From JBKECP01 sp047974765 (GTDB lineage Bacteria; Pseudomonadota; Gammaproteobacteria; Pseudomonadales; Halieaceae), in contig JBKECP010000015.1 in NCBI GenBank assembly GCA_047974765.1, positions 35,848 through 99,847 of the forward strand: 64,000 nt of DNA. The letters are read 5' to 3'. Positions 36,194 through 45,107 of the stretch are shown here, in pieces (positions within the stretch are counted from its first letter, which is position 1; each line of letters starts with the position of its first letter). Under the pieces are notes generated by a model. It had not been told where the DNA came from. It searched no databases and worked only from the letters and a program-made list of their open reading frames with translations. A program made the translations under genes and the position numbers.

Positions 36194-37489
36194 TTAATTG
36201 CGGTGTACCAGTCGAGCAAAAAACAGGCCGTCGCTGCCGTGCAGTGTGGGCAGTAACTGCTGACCGGCATGGCAGGTTTCACCCCAATTCAGAGAAGGCA
36301 TCTCCAGCCGGGCCTGATGCTGGCGTTCAAGAAAGGCATTAATTACTGCACTGTTTTCTTCTTCCAGTACCGAGCAGGTGACGTAAAGTAGGCTTCCGCC
36401 TGGTTTCAGTAAAGGCCAGAGACCATCGAGAATACGACCCTGTTCCCGTGCCAGTTGGGTGATATCGCGGGTGCGTCGCAGTAATTTGATATCTGGATGA
36501 CGGCGAATGACACCAGTGGCTGAGCAGGGTACATCGGCAAGAATGTGATCAAAACTACCCGCTGTCAGTGTGCCTGGCGGACTGGTGGCATCGCCCACGA
36601 TCAGTTCGGCGGCGAGTTTGAGGCGTTCAAGATTATTCTGTACTCGCAAGGCGCGGGCAGTATCAATATCCATAGCTACCAGTTCGGCCAGTCGTGGTTG
36701 GCGCTCAAGAATATGGCAACTCTTGCCGCCGGGTGCGGCACAGGCGTCGAGCACCCGCTGCCCCGGTTGTGCAGCCAACAATACGGCGGCCAACTGGGCG
36801 GCTTCGTCCTGTACGCTGACGTGGCCGTTGTCAAAAGACGGCAGCTGACTGACATCAAGCGCCTGCTCCAGATAGAGTGCATTGTCGCTGAGGGTACCGG
36901 GTCGGCTGGCAATGCCGTGTTCTGTCAGTGTTTGCTGATAACTGCTGCGCTCATCTCGCTGTGCATTGACCCGCAGTGTCATTGGCGGATGGCTGTTATT
37001 GGCTGCCAGAATAGCCTGTGCCTGCTGTGGCCATTCGGCTTGCAGGCGGTGATAGAGCCAGTCGGGGTGAGCGACCTGCTGGCTGTCACTGAGCCTGGCC
37101 TCAAGAGTTTCACGCTCACGCAAAAAACGGCGCAATGTTGCATTGACCAGTCCTCTGGCCCAGGCCTTGGACAGGGTGCGGGTGGCGCCAACAGTACTGG
37201 CGACGGCGGCGTGATCAGGTATTCGGGTTGCCGTCAACTGATGCAGGCCGATCAGTATCAGTGCCCGTATGTCGTTGTCCTTGTTGCGCAGGGGTTTGTC
37301 AAGCAGCTCACCGGCCAGGCCGTCAAGGCGCTGCCACTGGCGCAGGCAGCCGTAACTGAGTTCGCGCAGCAGGGCGCGATCGCGCTCATCCACGCTATCG
37401 AGTTGTGGCGGTAGTGCCTGATTGAGAGATTGCCCTGCCATTACCTGGCTGATGACACGGGCGGCGGCGGCCCGACAATCAGAAATCAT
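36194..37489 (-). CDS. rsmB: 16S rRNA (cytosine-967-C5) methyltransferase RsmB
   Basis: RsmB methylates C967 of 16S rRNA using S-adenosylmethionine. The 431-residue product has the NusB-like N-terminal domain (LLRELSYGCLRQWQRLDGL) and a Rossmann methyltransferase domain with LDACAAPGGKSCHIL (SAM-binding), the catalytic cysteine motif ADVPCSATGVIRRHPDIK and YVTCSVLEEEN. The ATG overlaps the fmt stop by 4 bases. Confidence 0.97.
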   Translation of the reverse strand: MISDCRAAAARVISQVMAGQSLNQALPPQLDSVDERDRALLRELSYGCLRQWQRLDGLAGELLDKPLRNKDNDIRALILIGLHQLTATRIPDHAAVASTVGATRTLSKAWARGLVNATLRRFLRERETLEARLSDSQQVAHPDWLYHRLQAEWPQQAQAILAANNSHPPMTLRVNAQRDERSSYQQTLTEHGIASRPGTLSDNALYLEQALDVSQLPSFDNGHVSVQDEAAQLAAVLLAAQPGQRVLDACAAPGGKSCHILERQPRLAELVAMDIDTARALRVQNNLERLKLAAELIVGDATSPPGTLTAGSFDHILADVPCSATGVIRRHPDIKLLRRTRDITQLAREQGRILDGLWPLLKPGGSLLYVTCSVLEEENSAVINAFLERQHQARLEMPSLNWGETCHAGQQLLPTLHGSDGLFFARLVHRN

Positions 37490-38475
37490 AGTGGTGCTGC
37501 CGGTTCAAAGCGGGCGCCGACGGCAAAGCGCTCAGCGCGGGCATTGAGCAGATTAGCCGCGCTGAGCGCTTTGCCGCCAGCGAGTTGAAGTGTCTGCAAG
37601 CGCAGGTAGCCCCGGCCACAGGCAACCACGATGCCAGCTTTGTCGGCGCTTACGATGGTACCGGGTGTTACGCCATTGATTGCTGTCACTGTTGTGGGCA
37701 GTTCCGCAGGTAATGCCTCGGCCTGCCAGATTTTGACCCGTTGGCCATCCCGCTCACTAAAACAGACTGGAAAAGGGTTGAAGGCACGCACCTGCCGATC
37801 AAGGCTTATTGCATCCAGTCGCCAGTCGATGCGGGCCTCCTGTTTGTCGATCTTGGCGGCATAGGTAGCCAGGCTATCGTCCTGTATGCGAGCGTTGCTC
37901 TGGTATTGCTCCAGATTGGCCAGCACCTGTAACAGACAGGGTGCACCAATAGTGGCCAGTGTGTCGTGCAGGGCAGCGGCGTTGGTGTCAGCTGTAAGTG
38001 GGCAGCGGACTTCGGCCAGCATGGCACCGGTATCCAGACCGGCGTCCATCTGCATGATGGTTACACCGCTTTGTGCGTCGCCCGCCTCAATGGCCCGCTG
38101 GATGGGTGCTGCACCACGCCAGCGTGGCAGCAGGGAAGCGTGTACGTTAAGGCAGCCCAACCGGGGTGTGGCCAGCACCGGCGGCGGCAGAATCAGGCCG
38201 TAGGCAACAACAATCAGTACATCGGCGTTGAAGGCGGCCAGCTCGGCCTGGGCGCCCGTGCTTTTCAGACTGGGCGGCTGTAGTACCGGCAGATTTGCCG
38301 CCAGGGCACGCTGCTTGACCGGGCTGGCCAGCAGTTTTTTGCCACGACCGGCAGGGCGATCCGGTTGGGTATAGACACCGATGACCTCGTGCACACTGTC
38401 GAGCAGGGCGTCCAGATGGCGGGCTGCAAAGTCGGGGGTGCCTGCAAACAGCAGGCGCAGGGAATGCTTACTCAT
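37486..38475 (-). CDS. fmt: methionyl-tRNA formyltransferase
   Basis: Fmt formylates initiator Met-tRNA using 10-formyl-tetrahydrofolate. The 329-residue product begins LRLLFAGTPDFAARHLDALL and has the signature NVHASLLPRWRGAAPIQRAI and the motif MDAGLDTGAML. It lies 15 bases after def, its functional partner (deformylase), and overlaps rsmB. Confidence 0.97.
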   Translation of the reverse strand: MSKHSLRLLFAGTPDFAARHLDALLDSVHEVIGVYTQPDRPAGRGKKLLASPVKQRALAANLPVLQPPSLKSTGAQAELAAFNADVLIVVAYGLILPPPVLATPRLGCLNVHASLLPRWRGAAPIQRAIEAGDAQSGVTIMQMDAGLDTGAMLAEVRCPLTADTNAAALHDTLATIGAPCLLQVLANLEQYQSNARIQDDSLATYAAKIDKQEARIDWRLDAISLDRQVRAFNPFPVCFSERDGQRVKIWQAEALPAELPTTVTAINGVTPGTIVSADKAGIVVACGRGYLRLQTLQLAGGKALSAANLLNARAERFAVGARFEPAAPL

Positions 38476-38490
38476 TTTGAATGCCTGCCT

Positions 38491-38997
38491 TTAAGCCCGT
38501 CGGCGCTGGTCTTTCTCCAGCTTCTTGCGAATACGGGTGCGTTTGAGTGGTGACAGGTAGTCGACAAAGAGCTTGCCATCGAGGTGATCGATCTCATGTT
38601 GCAGACAGATGGCCAGCAGGCCATCGACAGTGCGGGTAAAAGGTTCACCCTCACGGTTTAGCGCGCTCACCTGTACCTGTATTGGCCGGTTGACTGTCTC
38701 ATAGAAACCGGGCACCGACAGGCAGCCTTCGTCATATTCGCCCAGCTCCGGGTTCAATACGCTGATTTGCGGGTTGATAAAAACCAGTGGATCATTTTTA
38801 TCTTCGCTGATGTCAATGACCAGAATGCGTTCATGTACATCAACCTGCGTAGCCGCCAGGCCAATACCCGGCGCGGCGTACATGGTTTCAAACATATTGT
38901 CGATCAGGGACCGGGTTTGCTGTGTAACTTTAGTAACCGCTTTGGCTACAGTGCGCAGACGCGGGTCGGGAAATTCGAGAATATCGAGAATAGCCAT
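38491..38997 (-). CDS. def: peptide deformylase
   Basis: Def removes the formyl group from nascent protein N-termini. The 168-residue product has all three motifs: GIGLAATQV, EGCLSVPG and QHEIDHLDGKLF, with the metal ligands Cys and two His. I use the ATG at 38997 (MAILDILEFPDPRL), which has AGGGTTT upstream; the longer frame lacks family similarity. First gene of the def-fmt-rsmB-trkA-trkH unit, divergent from the LysM gene. Confidence 0.97.
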   Translation of the reverse strand: MAILDILEFPDPRLRTVAKAVTKVTQQTRSLIDNMFETMYAAPGIGLAATQVDVHERILVIDISEDKNDPLVFINPQISVLNPELGEYDEGCLSVPGFYETVNRPIQVQVSALNREGEPFTRTVDGLLAICLQHEIDHLDGKLFVDYLSPLKRTRIRKKLEKDQRRRA

Positions 38998-39198
38998 CGT
39001 AAACCCTGAAGCTGGCAGGCCCACCGGGCCTGGGTGAATTGGTAGCATTTGTACTTGCCAGTGGTGGGTTGCCACCGCAAACTGTGGTCGATTATACCTC
39101 TGCCGACAGCGGGCTGCCCACTGTGCTTATTGCTTCTGTTGTGGTTTGTAGCGTCAGCTGCCGTACTGTCTGAGCAGCTGTAATGGGGGTGAGAGGCA

Positions 39199-39226
39199 CC
39201 AATAGTGATACACAGGTCACTATTGG
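39199..39226. repeat. perfect 10-bp inverted repeat in the def/lysM divergent gap
   Basis: CCAATAGTGA and TCACTATTGG are exact inverted copies separated by 8 bases. They lie in the 397-base gap between def (leftward) and the LysM gene (rightward), which contains no other feature I can support. Arm length and spacing fit a dimeric repressor's operator; as RNA it would be a stable stem-loop in the LysM leader. Confidence 0.7.
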
Positions 39227-39394
39227 GCGGAAAGCACCGTCGGCTTTGCCTGCGAAGCTGCTATGCTGTTTGCGGATACCGTTAACAGGCGCTGCCTGTG
39301 GCAGATGCCAGGTTTGACCGGTGTCTGTAATCAGGGGATTGCCCGTACCCGGCTGGGGTGGGTGGATGTGAACAAGGGTGACAGGGACAAAAAA

Positions 39395-40435
39395 ATGAAT
39401 ACGAGGGCACTTTCGGCAAGAGTCATTTCGGGATTGTTGTTGGCAGTGGCGCTGTTGTTTGGAGCAGCTTCACAGGCGGCAAAACTCAATGACAATATTC
39501 CCGAAATCTATGTCGTTAAAAAGGGCGATACTCTGTGGGGAATCTCGGGCATATACCTGCAAGAGCCCTGGCGCTGGCCGGAGTTGTGGGATGTCAATCC
39601 ACAAATTGATAACCCCCACCTTATTTATCCTGGTGATGAATTACAGCTGGTCTGGATTAATGGCCAGCCGCGCCTGCGCTTGCGCCGGGGCGATATAAAA
39701 TTGTCACCGACGATGCGGGTCAGTCCGCTGGATCTGGCCATCCCGGCCATCCCGCTGGATGACATCAGTGCCTTTTTACTGCGTCACCGGGTACTGAATG
39801 CCGATGAGATTAACAACTCAGCGTATGTGGTTGCAGGTTCCCAGGGACGCCTGATCAGTGCGCCGGGTGATCGTATCTACGGTCGTGGCCCCTTCCCCGA
39901 CGGAGAGCGTGCCTACGGAATCTATCGGGCTGGTGATACTTATCGTGATCCGGTTACTGGAGAGCTGTTGGGCTACCAGGCTCAGAATGTTGGCAATGCC
40001 CGTCTGCTGAGTCGAAATTCTGATGAGGTGACTGAACTGGAAGTGACCCGCATCGCCGAAGAAGTGCGCATCAGTGATCGCTTACTGCCCCATGAAGAAC
40101 GGATACTGGATGCCACTTTTTATCCGCGGGCACCACAGGATGACATTGGCGATGGCTATATGATTGCTGTCGATGGCGGTGTCAGCCAGATTGGTACCAC
40201 TGATATCGTGGTGCTTAACCGGGGTGAGCGCGACGGCCTGGAAATCGGGCATGTGCTCGCCGTCTACCAGACTGGCCCGCTGGTTTTTGATCAGGTGGCG
40301 CGCAACAATGTGCGTCTGCCAGATGTCCGTGCCGGTCTGGCAATGGTCTTTGAGACCTTTGAAAAGGCCAGTTATGCAGTGGTTCTCAAGGCCAACCATC
40401 CACTGAAAGTGGGCGATAAAGTCAAAAATCCGTAA
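39395..40435 (+). CDS. LysM-domain periplasmic protein
   Basis: A 346-residue exported protein. The signal peptide is MNTRALSARVISGLLLAVALLFGAASQA, after which a LysM domain (YVVKKGDTLWGISGIYL ... YPGDELQL, about residues 38-90) would bind peptidoglycan. The rest is a conserved but uncharacterised region. The start ATG at 39395 has AGGGA upstream. This LysM protein commonly sits next to dprA and opposite def in gammaproteobacteria, as here. Its role in the cell envelope is inferred. Confidence 0.88.
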   Translation: MNTRALSARVISGLLLAVALLFGAASQAAKLNDNIPEIYVVKKGDTLWGISGIYLQEPWRWPELWDVNPQIDNPHLIYPGDELQLVWINGQPRLRLRRGDIKLSPTMRVSPLDLAIPAIPLDDISAFLLRHRVLNADEINNSAYVVAGSQGRLISAPGDRIYGRGPFPDGERAYGIYRAGDTYRDPVTGELLGYQAQNVGNARLLSRNSDEVTELEVTRIAEEVRISDRLLPHEERILDATFYPRAPQDDIGDGYMIAVDGGVSQIGTTDIVVLNRGERDGLEIGHVLAVYQTGPLVFDQVARNNVRLPDVRAGLAMVFETFEKASYAVVLKANHPLKVGDKVKNP

Positions 40436-40443
40436 TGGTTTAA

Positions 40444-40466
40444 TGCGGAGCAGGGATTGCTCCGCA
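40444..40466 (+). other. perfect 9-bp stem-loop after the LysM gene
   Basis: TGCGGAGCA and TGCTCCGCA pair perfectly around a 5-base loop, 8 bases after the LysM stop. No T run follows, so it may be a 3'-end stabiliser or a rho-assisted stop rather than an intrinsic terminator. Confidence 0.55.
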
Positions 40467-40524
40467 CTCTGGCGGGGGCTTATTAAGGCCAGTTGCCATT
40501 TTATAAATATTCAAGGATGAGATC

Positions 40525-41646
40525 ATGCGCGATATTACCTATTTGCGGCGAGCCCTGTTGTTGCAAAGCTGGCCGAAAATCTCCAGCCGCCGGTTGAGCC
40601 AGTTGTTGTATCAGCTCGGTGGTATCGATGCTCTTTGGCAGTCCAGTCCCGCCAGCTGGCCTGGTGAGCCTGTTCCTGACACACAGATCCGCTCATTTGA
40701 AAAACTGCGTGAATATGGCCGGGCGGCTCGGGCGGGTATCGATATTGAGGCCCAGTTGGCCACTTTGCAGCACCATCAGGCGAGTGTCATTGATATTGCC
40801 AGTGACAACTACCCGCCCCTGCTGCGCACCATCCACGATCCGCCGCCCCTTTTGTATACACGCGGCAATGATGCTCTGCTCTGCCACCCTCAGCTGGCGA
40901 TTATTGGTTCACGCAAAGCCAGCAGTGCCGGTTTGCGGGCAGCGCGGGAACTGGCCGCTGCCGCAGTGGCGGCGGGATTGGTGGTGACTTCCGGCCTGGC
41001 TTTGGGTATCGATGGTGAGGCACATCGGGGTGCGCTGGCTGGCGGTGGCAGTACGCTGGCGGTAATGGCAACGGGCATTGATGTGATTTACCCCCGCCGA
41101 CATGCTGCACTGGGAGTAAATATTACCGCTGCGGGTTGCCTGTTGAGTGAGCTGCCACCGGGCTGTGGTCCGCACCGGCAGCATTTTCCCCGCCGTAACC
41201 GTATTATTTCCGGTCTGGCACTGGGAGTGCTGATAGTGGAGGCTGCCCTGCCCTCCGGTTCACTGATTACGGCCCGCAGTGCGCTCGAACAGGGGCGTGA
41301 GGTGTTTGCCCTGCCCTGGTCGATCTACCATCCCGGTGGTCGAGGCTGCCTGCATCTGCTACGCGATGGCGCCACCCTGTTACAGGGGGTGGATGATCTC
41401 TGGCAGGAGGTGTCGGCAATGGTCGGTTTGCAGCGCCAGTTGAGCCTGCCAAAGCCAGATGCAATACCGGCTGATGAACCTGTTTTGCTGCAATTGATTG
41501 GCGATGGTGAAGTGAGCGTACAGGTATTGGTTGAAGCCAGCGGGCAGACACTGCCAACAGTGATGGCACAGTTGTCCGAACTGGAATTAAAGGGGCAGGT
41601 TTGCCTCGGTGCAGGTGGTTATTCGCGCCGACAAGCAGCGAGCTGA
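40525..41646 (+). CDS. dprA: DNA processing protein DprA
   Basis: DprA binds incoming single-stranded DNA and loads RecA during natural transformation. The 373-residue product has a SAM-like N-terminal domain (RRLSQLLYQLGGIDALW), the Rossmann core with SRKASSAGLRAARELA, SGLALGIDGEAHRGAL, RRNRIISGLALGVLIVEA and EQGREVFALPW, and a C-terminal winged-helix-like segment. AAGGATGAG precedes the ATG. It follows the LysM gene as is usual. Confidence 0.96.
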   Translation: MRDITYLRRALLLQSWPKISSRRLSQLLYQLGGIDALWQSSPASWPGEPVPDTQIRSFEKLREYGRAARAGIDIEAQLATLQHHQASVIDIASDNYPPLLRTIHDPPPLLYTRGNDALLCHPQLAIIGSRKASSAGLRAARELAAAAVAAGLVVTSGLALGIDGEAHRGALAGGGSTLAVMATGIDVIYPRRHAALGVNITAAGCLLSELPPGCGPHRQHFPRRNRIISGLALGVLIVEAALPSGSLITARSALEQGREVFALPWSIYHPGGRGCLHLLRDGATLLQGVDDLWQEVSAMVGLQRQLSLPKPDAIPADEPVLLQLIGDGEVSVQVLVEASGQTLPTVMAQLSELELKGQVCLGAGGYSRRQAAS

Positions 41647-41671
41647 TCAGACTGTCATGTTCAGGTAATGA

Positions 41672-42814
41672 GTGTTTATGAGTGATGCAATCAATCAGTT
41701 GTATCGGCTGTCACAGCCCCCTGTTGATTATCCAGCGCTGCAAGCATATCTGGAGCAGTTGGTGCTGCCGCAAGACCCATCCAAAGAGGTACTGTCACGG
41801 CTATTGGCAGCTCTTTACCCTCTGGTACTGAAGGAGGCTCCGCTTTACAACGCAGACAACCGCAGTGCATGGGCAGTGTACTGGGCAGCTAATCGTTGTT
41901 TTGAACAGATTCTCTACCCGGGCAAGTATGGCTGTGCATTGCAGGTTCCCTATTGTGCAGAAGAAGCCGCCATTGCACTGCAACCTTATTTCGAGTGGGT
42001 GACAACTTGCCTGGAAGAGGATGCCTGCGCTTATCTGTCAGTTGCCTGGGCACTGCTCAACGAAGGGGCACACAGTTTCAAACAGGCTGCTTTTAGCTGG
42101 TTCAAACAGCTGGAGATGAAGGGGTTGGTAGAGCCTCATTTTGACAGGCATATGGCTCAGGCACTTGAGTGGACGCGCTTTATGAGCGTGATGGACCCCA
42201 CCGCCATTGTTCGGGAGGACTTTGAACAATGGCTGCTGTGGCTGGATCACGATAATGTCATCCTTCGCAACGTGGCCGCCCAGTGCATTGGGACCACTTA
42301 TAGCGAATGGCCCGTCGAAGTGCTGGACTTTCACGGTAATACGGTTGTTCCAATGGTGGAAATGATGACGCAGCTCTACCGCTGGCAAGTGGCCGGGCGG
42401 CAGGTGGTGGGTGGTTTTATCCACGGTTGCTGTATCAATATGGGCGGATTTCATGAGCTTGAAACACACCCCTTGTTGTTGACGGCAGGCTTTGATGTAA
42501 AGGCATGGGCACTGGCAACAGCGCTTGACAGTCCCGAACATGAACCCTACGTTCCAGGCACGCAGGCATTCTGGTTTTACCTGCATGAATATTTCGATTT
42601 TGATGCCGATAGTGTGAGTCAGCTTATCGACGGCGAGCGTTACTGGCTGGCGCTCATGTGTGCTACCGAATCGCTCGATTATGGTTCGCTGGATATTATG
42701 CGCCCGCTACTGGCGCGACTGGTGGCAGAGGCACCATCGGCCATTGCGGAGCAGGCGCAGTCGGCACTGGCGTTTGCAAAGGCAGACTCCTGGGTTCAAC
42801 GATCTACCCGGTGA
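41672..42814 (+). CDS. unrecognised alpha-helical protein
   Basis: A 380-residue cytosolic protein I cannot place in a family. It is rich in Trp, Leu, Ala and Glu, with helical segments such as DYPALQAYLEQLVLPQD and DNVILRNVAAQCIGTTY that recall HEAT-like solenoid proteins; no catalytic motif is visible. It starts at a GTG (41672, AGGT 5 bases before) or the ATG at 41678. It lies between dprA and purE, where tsaC usually follows dprA closely, so it looks like an insertion into that gene order. Base composition does not differ obviously from its neighbours. Confidence 0.75.
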   Translation: MFMSDAINQLYRLSQPPVDYPALQAYLEQLVLPQDPSKEVLSRLLAALYPLVLKEAPLYNADNRSAWAVYWAANRCFEQILYPGKYGCALQVPYCAEEAAIALQPYFEWVTTCLEEDACAYLSVAWALLNEGAHSFKQAAFSWFKQLEMKGLVEPHFDRHMAQALEWTRFMSVMDPTAIVREDFEQWLLWLDHDNVILRNVAAQCIGTTYSEWPVEVLDFHGNTVVPMVEMMTQLYRWQVAGRQVVGGFIHGCCINMGGFHELETHPLLLTAGFDVKAWALATALDSPEHEPYVPGTQAFWFYLHEYFDFDADSVSQLIDGERYWLALMCATESLDYGSLDIMRPLLARLVAEAPSAIAEQAQSALAFAKADSWVQRSTR

Positions 42815-42986
42815 TGGTTTGATGGCCATTGAATAGTTGGTGGCATATTGGAATGAACAGTTGGTGAATAGTACGGTGCCGCTTTATCACCACCTTGCCA
42901 AGCTGTGGGCAGTTAGTTACATTTCGCGCTTTTCAGCCTGCCCAGTGGCTCGATACCGTCAGCCAGAACAATTTGTGGAGAGATAT

Positions 42987-43502
42987 ATGAGCAAGCCATT
43001 TGTTGCGATCGTGATGGGATCTGATTCAGATCTTCCTGTAATGGAAGCCAGTTTTGCTGTTTTGCGAAACTTTGATATTCCCTTTGAAGCGCGAATCACC
43101 TCTGCTCACCGGACACCGGAAGTGACCAAGGATTATGTAAAAAGTGCTGAACAACGCGGTTGCGTGGTCTTTATTGCCGCTGCGGGCATGGCTGCTCATC
43201 TGGCAGGTGCTGTGTCAGCCGCTACGGTCAAACCTGTGATCGGTGTGCCCATGAACGCATCCCTTGATGGCCTCGATGCGCTTTTATCTACCGTTCAGAT
43301 GCCAGCCGGTATTCCGGTGGCCACTGTTGCCATCGGCAAGGCCGGCGCTAAAAATGCCGCTTATCTGGCAGCGCAGATTTTGTCCACGGTGGATGAATCA
43401 CTGGCAGATAAACTGCGGGCTGAGCGTGAGGCCAATGCCCAGGAGATTGCTCGCAAGGATGCTGCACTACAGCAATCCCTGAGCAGTCAGGCCAACGCAT
43501 AG
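42987..43502 (+). CDS. purE: N5-carboxyaminoimidazole ribonucleotide mutase PurE
   Basis: PurE converts N5-CAIR to CAIR in purine synthesis. The 171-residue product starts MSKPFVAIVMGSDSDLPVME (ATG 42987, GGAGAGA upstream) and has the substrate-binding SAHRTPE and AAAGMAAHLAGAVSA motifs of class I PurE. purK, the usual partner, is not adjacent here. The C-terminal 15 residues are Gln/Ala-rich and variable. Confidence 0.96.
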   Translation: MSKPFVAIVMGSDSDLPVMEASFAVLRNFDIPFEARITSAHRTPEVTKDYVKSAEQRGCVVFIAAAGMAAHLAGAVSAATVKPVIGVPMNASLDGLDALLSTVQMPAGIPVATVAIGKAGAKNAAYLAAQILSTVDESLADKLRAEREANAQEIARKDAALQQSLSSQANA

Positions 43503-43521
43503 TACCGGTTACATAAAAACA

Positions 43522-44082
43522 GTGAATAAACCATCACTTCGTTTGCAGCAGGCGCTATATGCTCTGCAAGCGGGGGGTGTTATTGCCTGCCCGACGGAAG
43601 CTGTATGGGGCTTGAGTTGTGACCCGGACAATGCCACTGCTGTTCGGCATTTGCTGGAACTCAAACAGCGTCCACTGTCAAAAGGCCTGATTCTGATTGC
43701 CTCTGATATCCGACAGATTAACGCCCTGTTGACGGGCCTGAGTCAGGCGCAATTAAGTAAATTAAACCTGTCCTGGCCGGGTGCAACAACCTGGTTATTG
43801 CCCCATCGTGATCAAATACCGGCCTGGATACATGGCGGGCGGGCTACAGTAGCTGTTCGTGTCACCGCTCACCCTGTAATGACTGCATTATGTCGGGCTT
43901 GGGGTGGTCCGCTGGTATCGACTTCAGCCAACCCCGGTGGTTGTCAGGCGGCGCGCACCCGCTTTCAGGTGCAACGCTATTTTGGCGGCGCTCTCGATGC
44001 TATTGTCCCCGGTGTTACCGGTGGTGCCAACCGCCCCAGTATGATTCGTGATCTGCTTGGCGATACCGTTGTGCGCCGCTGA
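43522..44082 (+). CDS. tsaC: threonylcarbamoyl-AMP synthase TsaC
   Basis: TsaC makes threonylcarbamoyl-AMP, the first step of t6A37 modification of ANN-decoding tRNAs. The 186-residue product has GVIACPTEAVWGLSCDP, the K-x-R motif in ELKQRPLSKGLIL, and PLVSTSANPGG. The start is a GTG at 43522 with a weak ribosome-binding site, 19 bases after purE. Usual place in a dprA-tsaC-hemF-aroE order. Confidence 0.96.
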   Translation: MNKPSLRLQQALYALQAGGVIACPTEAVWGLSCDPDNATAVRHLLELKQRPLSKGLILIASDIRQINALLTGLSQAQLSKLNLSWPGATTWLLPHRDQIPAWIHGGRATVAVRVTAHPVMTALCRAWGGPLVSTSANPGGCQAARTRFQVQRYFGGALDAIVPGVTGGANRPSMIRDLLGDTVVRR

Positions 44083-44143
44083 TATTGGCGTTTTCTATCG
44101 CGTATAATCAGCTGCCTGTCAGCACAGTGGAGTGGGTTATTGC

Positions 44144-45052
44144 ATGCAGCCCGGAGTTGTTAAAAACTATCTTCTTGATCTTCAGGATTCAATCTGTAGC
44201 GCGCTTGCCACTGAAGATGGCAGCTCCTGTTTCATAAGCGATGACTGGCAACGTGAAGCCGGTGGTGGTGGACGCAGCCGCGTATTGAGTGAGGGTGCGG
44301 TTTTTGAGCAGGCCGGTGTTAATTTTTCTCATGTCATGGGCGAAGGCCTGCCCGTCTCGGCAACGGCCAGTCGTCCTGAGCTGGCCGGGCGCAGTTTCCA
44401 GGCTATGGGTGTATCGCTGGTGATACATCCACGTAACCCCTATGTGCCGACATCTCACGCAAACGTGCGGCTATTTGTTGCTGAAAAGCCTGGAGAAGAA
44501 CCCGTGTGGTGGTTTGGTGGCGGTTGGGACCTGACCCCCTACTACGGCAACCGTGAAGACTGTCAGCACTGGCATCGGGTTGCTGCTGATATCTGTGCGC
44601 CCTTTGGTGAATCAGTTTATCCTCGCTATAAGGCCTGGTGTGATGAGTATTTCTATCTTAAACACCGGCAGGAGCCTCGGGGTATCGGCGGGCTTTTTTT
44701 CGATGACCTCAACGAGTGGGGCTTTGATACCTGTTTTGATTTTATACAGGCTGTTGGCAGCAGTTATCTGAAAGCCTATTTACCCATCGTGCAACGTCGT
44801 AAAGGGATGGATTATGGTGAGCGTGAGCGTCAGTTTCAGCTCTATCGCCGTGGCCGCTATGTTGAATTTAATCTGGTTTATGACCGGGGCACACATTTTG
44901 GTTTGCAATCAGGAGGGCGTACCGAAGCTATTTTAATGTCTCTGCCGCCACTGGTGCGCTGGCAGTACAACTATCAGTGTGAGCCTGGTAGCCCGGAAGC
45001 GGGCCTGAGTGAGTACTTCCTTAAACCCCGGAACTGGTTGCAGCCTGAGTAG
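44144..45052 (+). CDS. hemF: oxygen-dependent coproporphyrinogen-III oxidase
   Basis: HemF decarboxylates coproporphyrinogen III to protoporphyrinogen IX with oxygen in haem synthesis. The 302-residue product is very close to the E. coli enzyme: WQREAGGGGRSRVL, FEQAGVNFSHVMGE, GVSLVIHPRNPYVPTSHANV, GGLFFDDLNEWGF and LYRRGRYVEFNLVYDRGT. I use the ATG at 44144 (MQPGVVKNYLLDLQ), aligned with the family start; a GTG at 44132 is an alternative. Confidence 0.97.
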   Translation: MQPGVVKNYLLDLQDSICSALATEDGSSCFISDDWQREAGGGGRSRVLSEGAVFEQAGVNFSHVMGEGLPVSATASRPELAGRSFQAMGVSLVIHPRNPYVPTSHANVRLFVAEKPGEEPVWWFGGGWDLTPYYGNREDCQHWHRVAADICAPFGESVYPRYKAWCDEYFYLKHRQEPRGIGGLFFDDLNEWGFDTCFDFIQAVGSSYLKAYLPIVQRRKGMDYGERERQFQLYRRGRYVEFNLVYDRGTHFGLQSGGRTEAILMSLPPLVRWQYNYQCEPGSPEAGLSEYFLKPRNWLQPE

Positions 45053-45107
45053 TCCCAATACACAGACACTGATACATGTACACGCAAGACACTGCACGGT
45101 AAGAGTT

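Noticed and set aside
36545..37414. Long plus-strand frame opposite rsmB
   Set aside because: Antisense to a complete rsmB; low-quality amino acid pattern.
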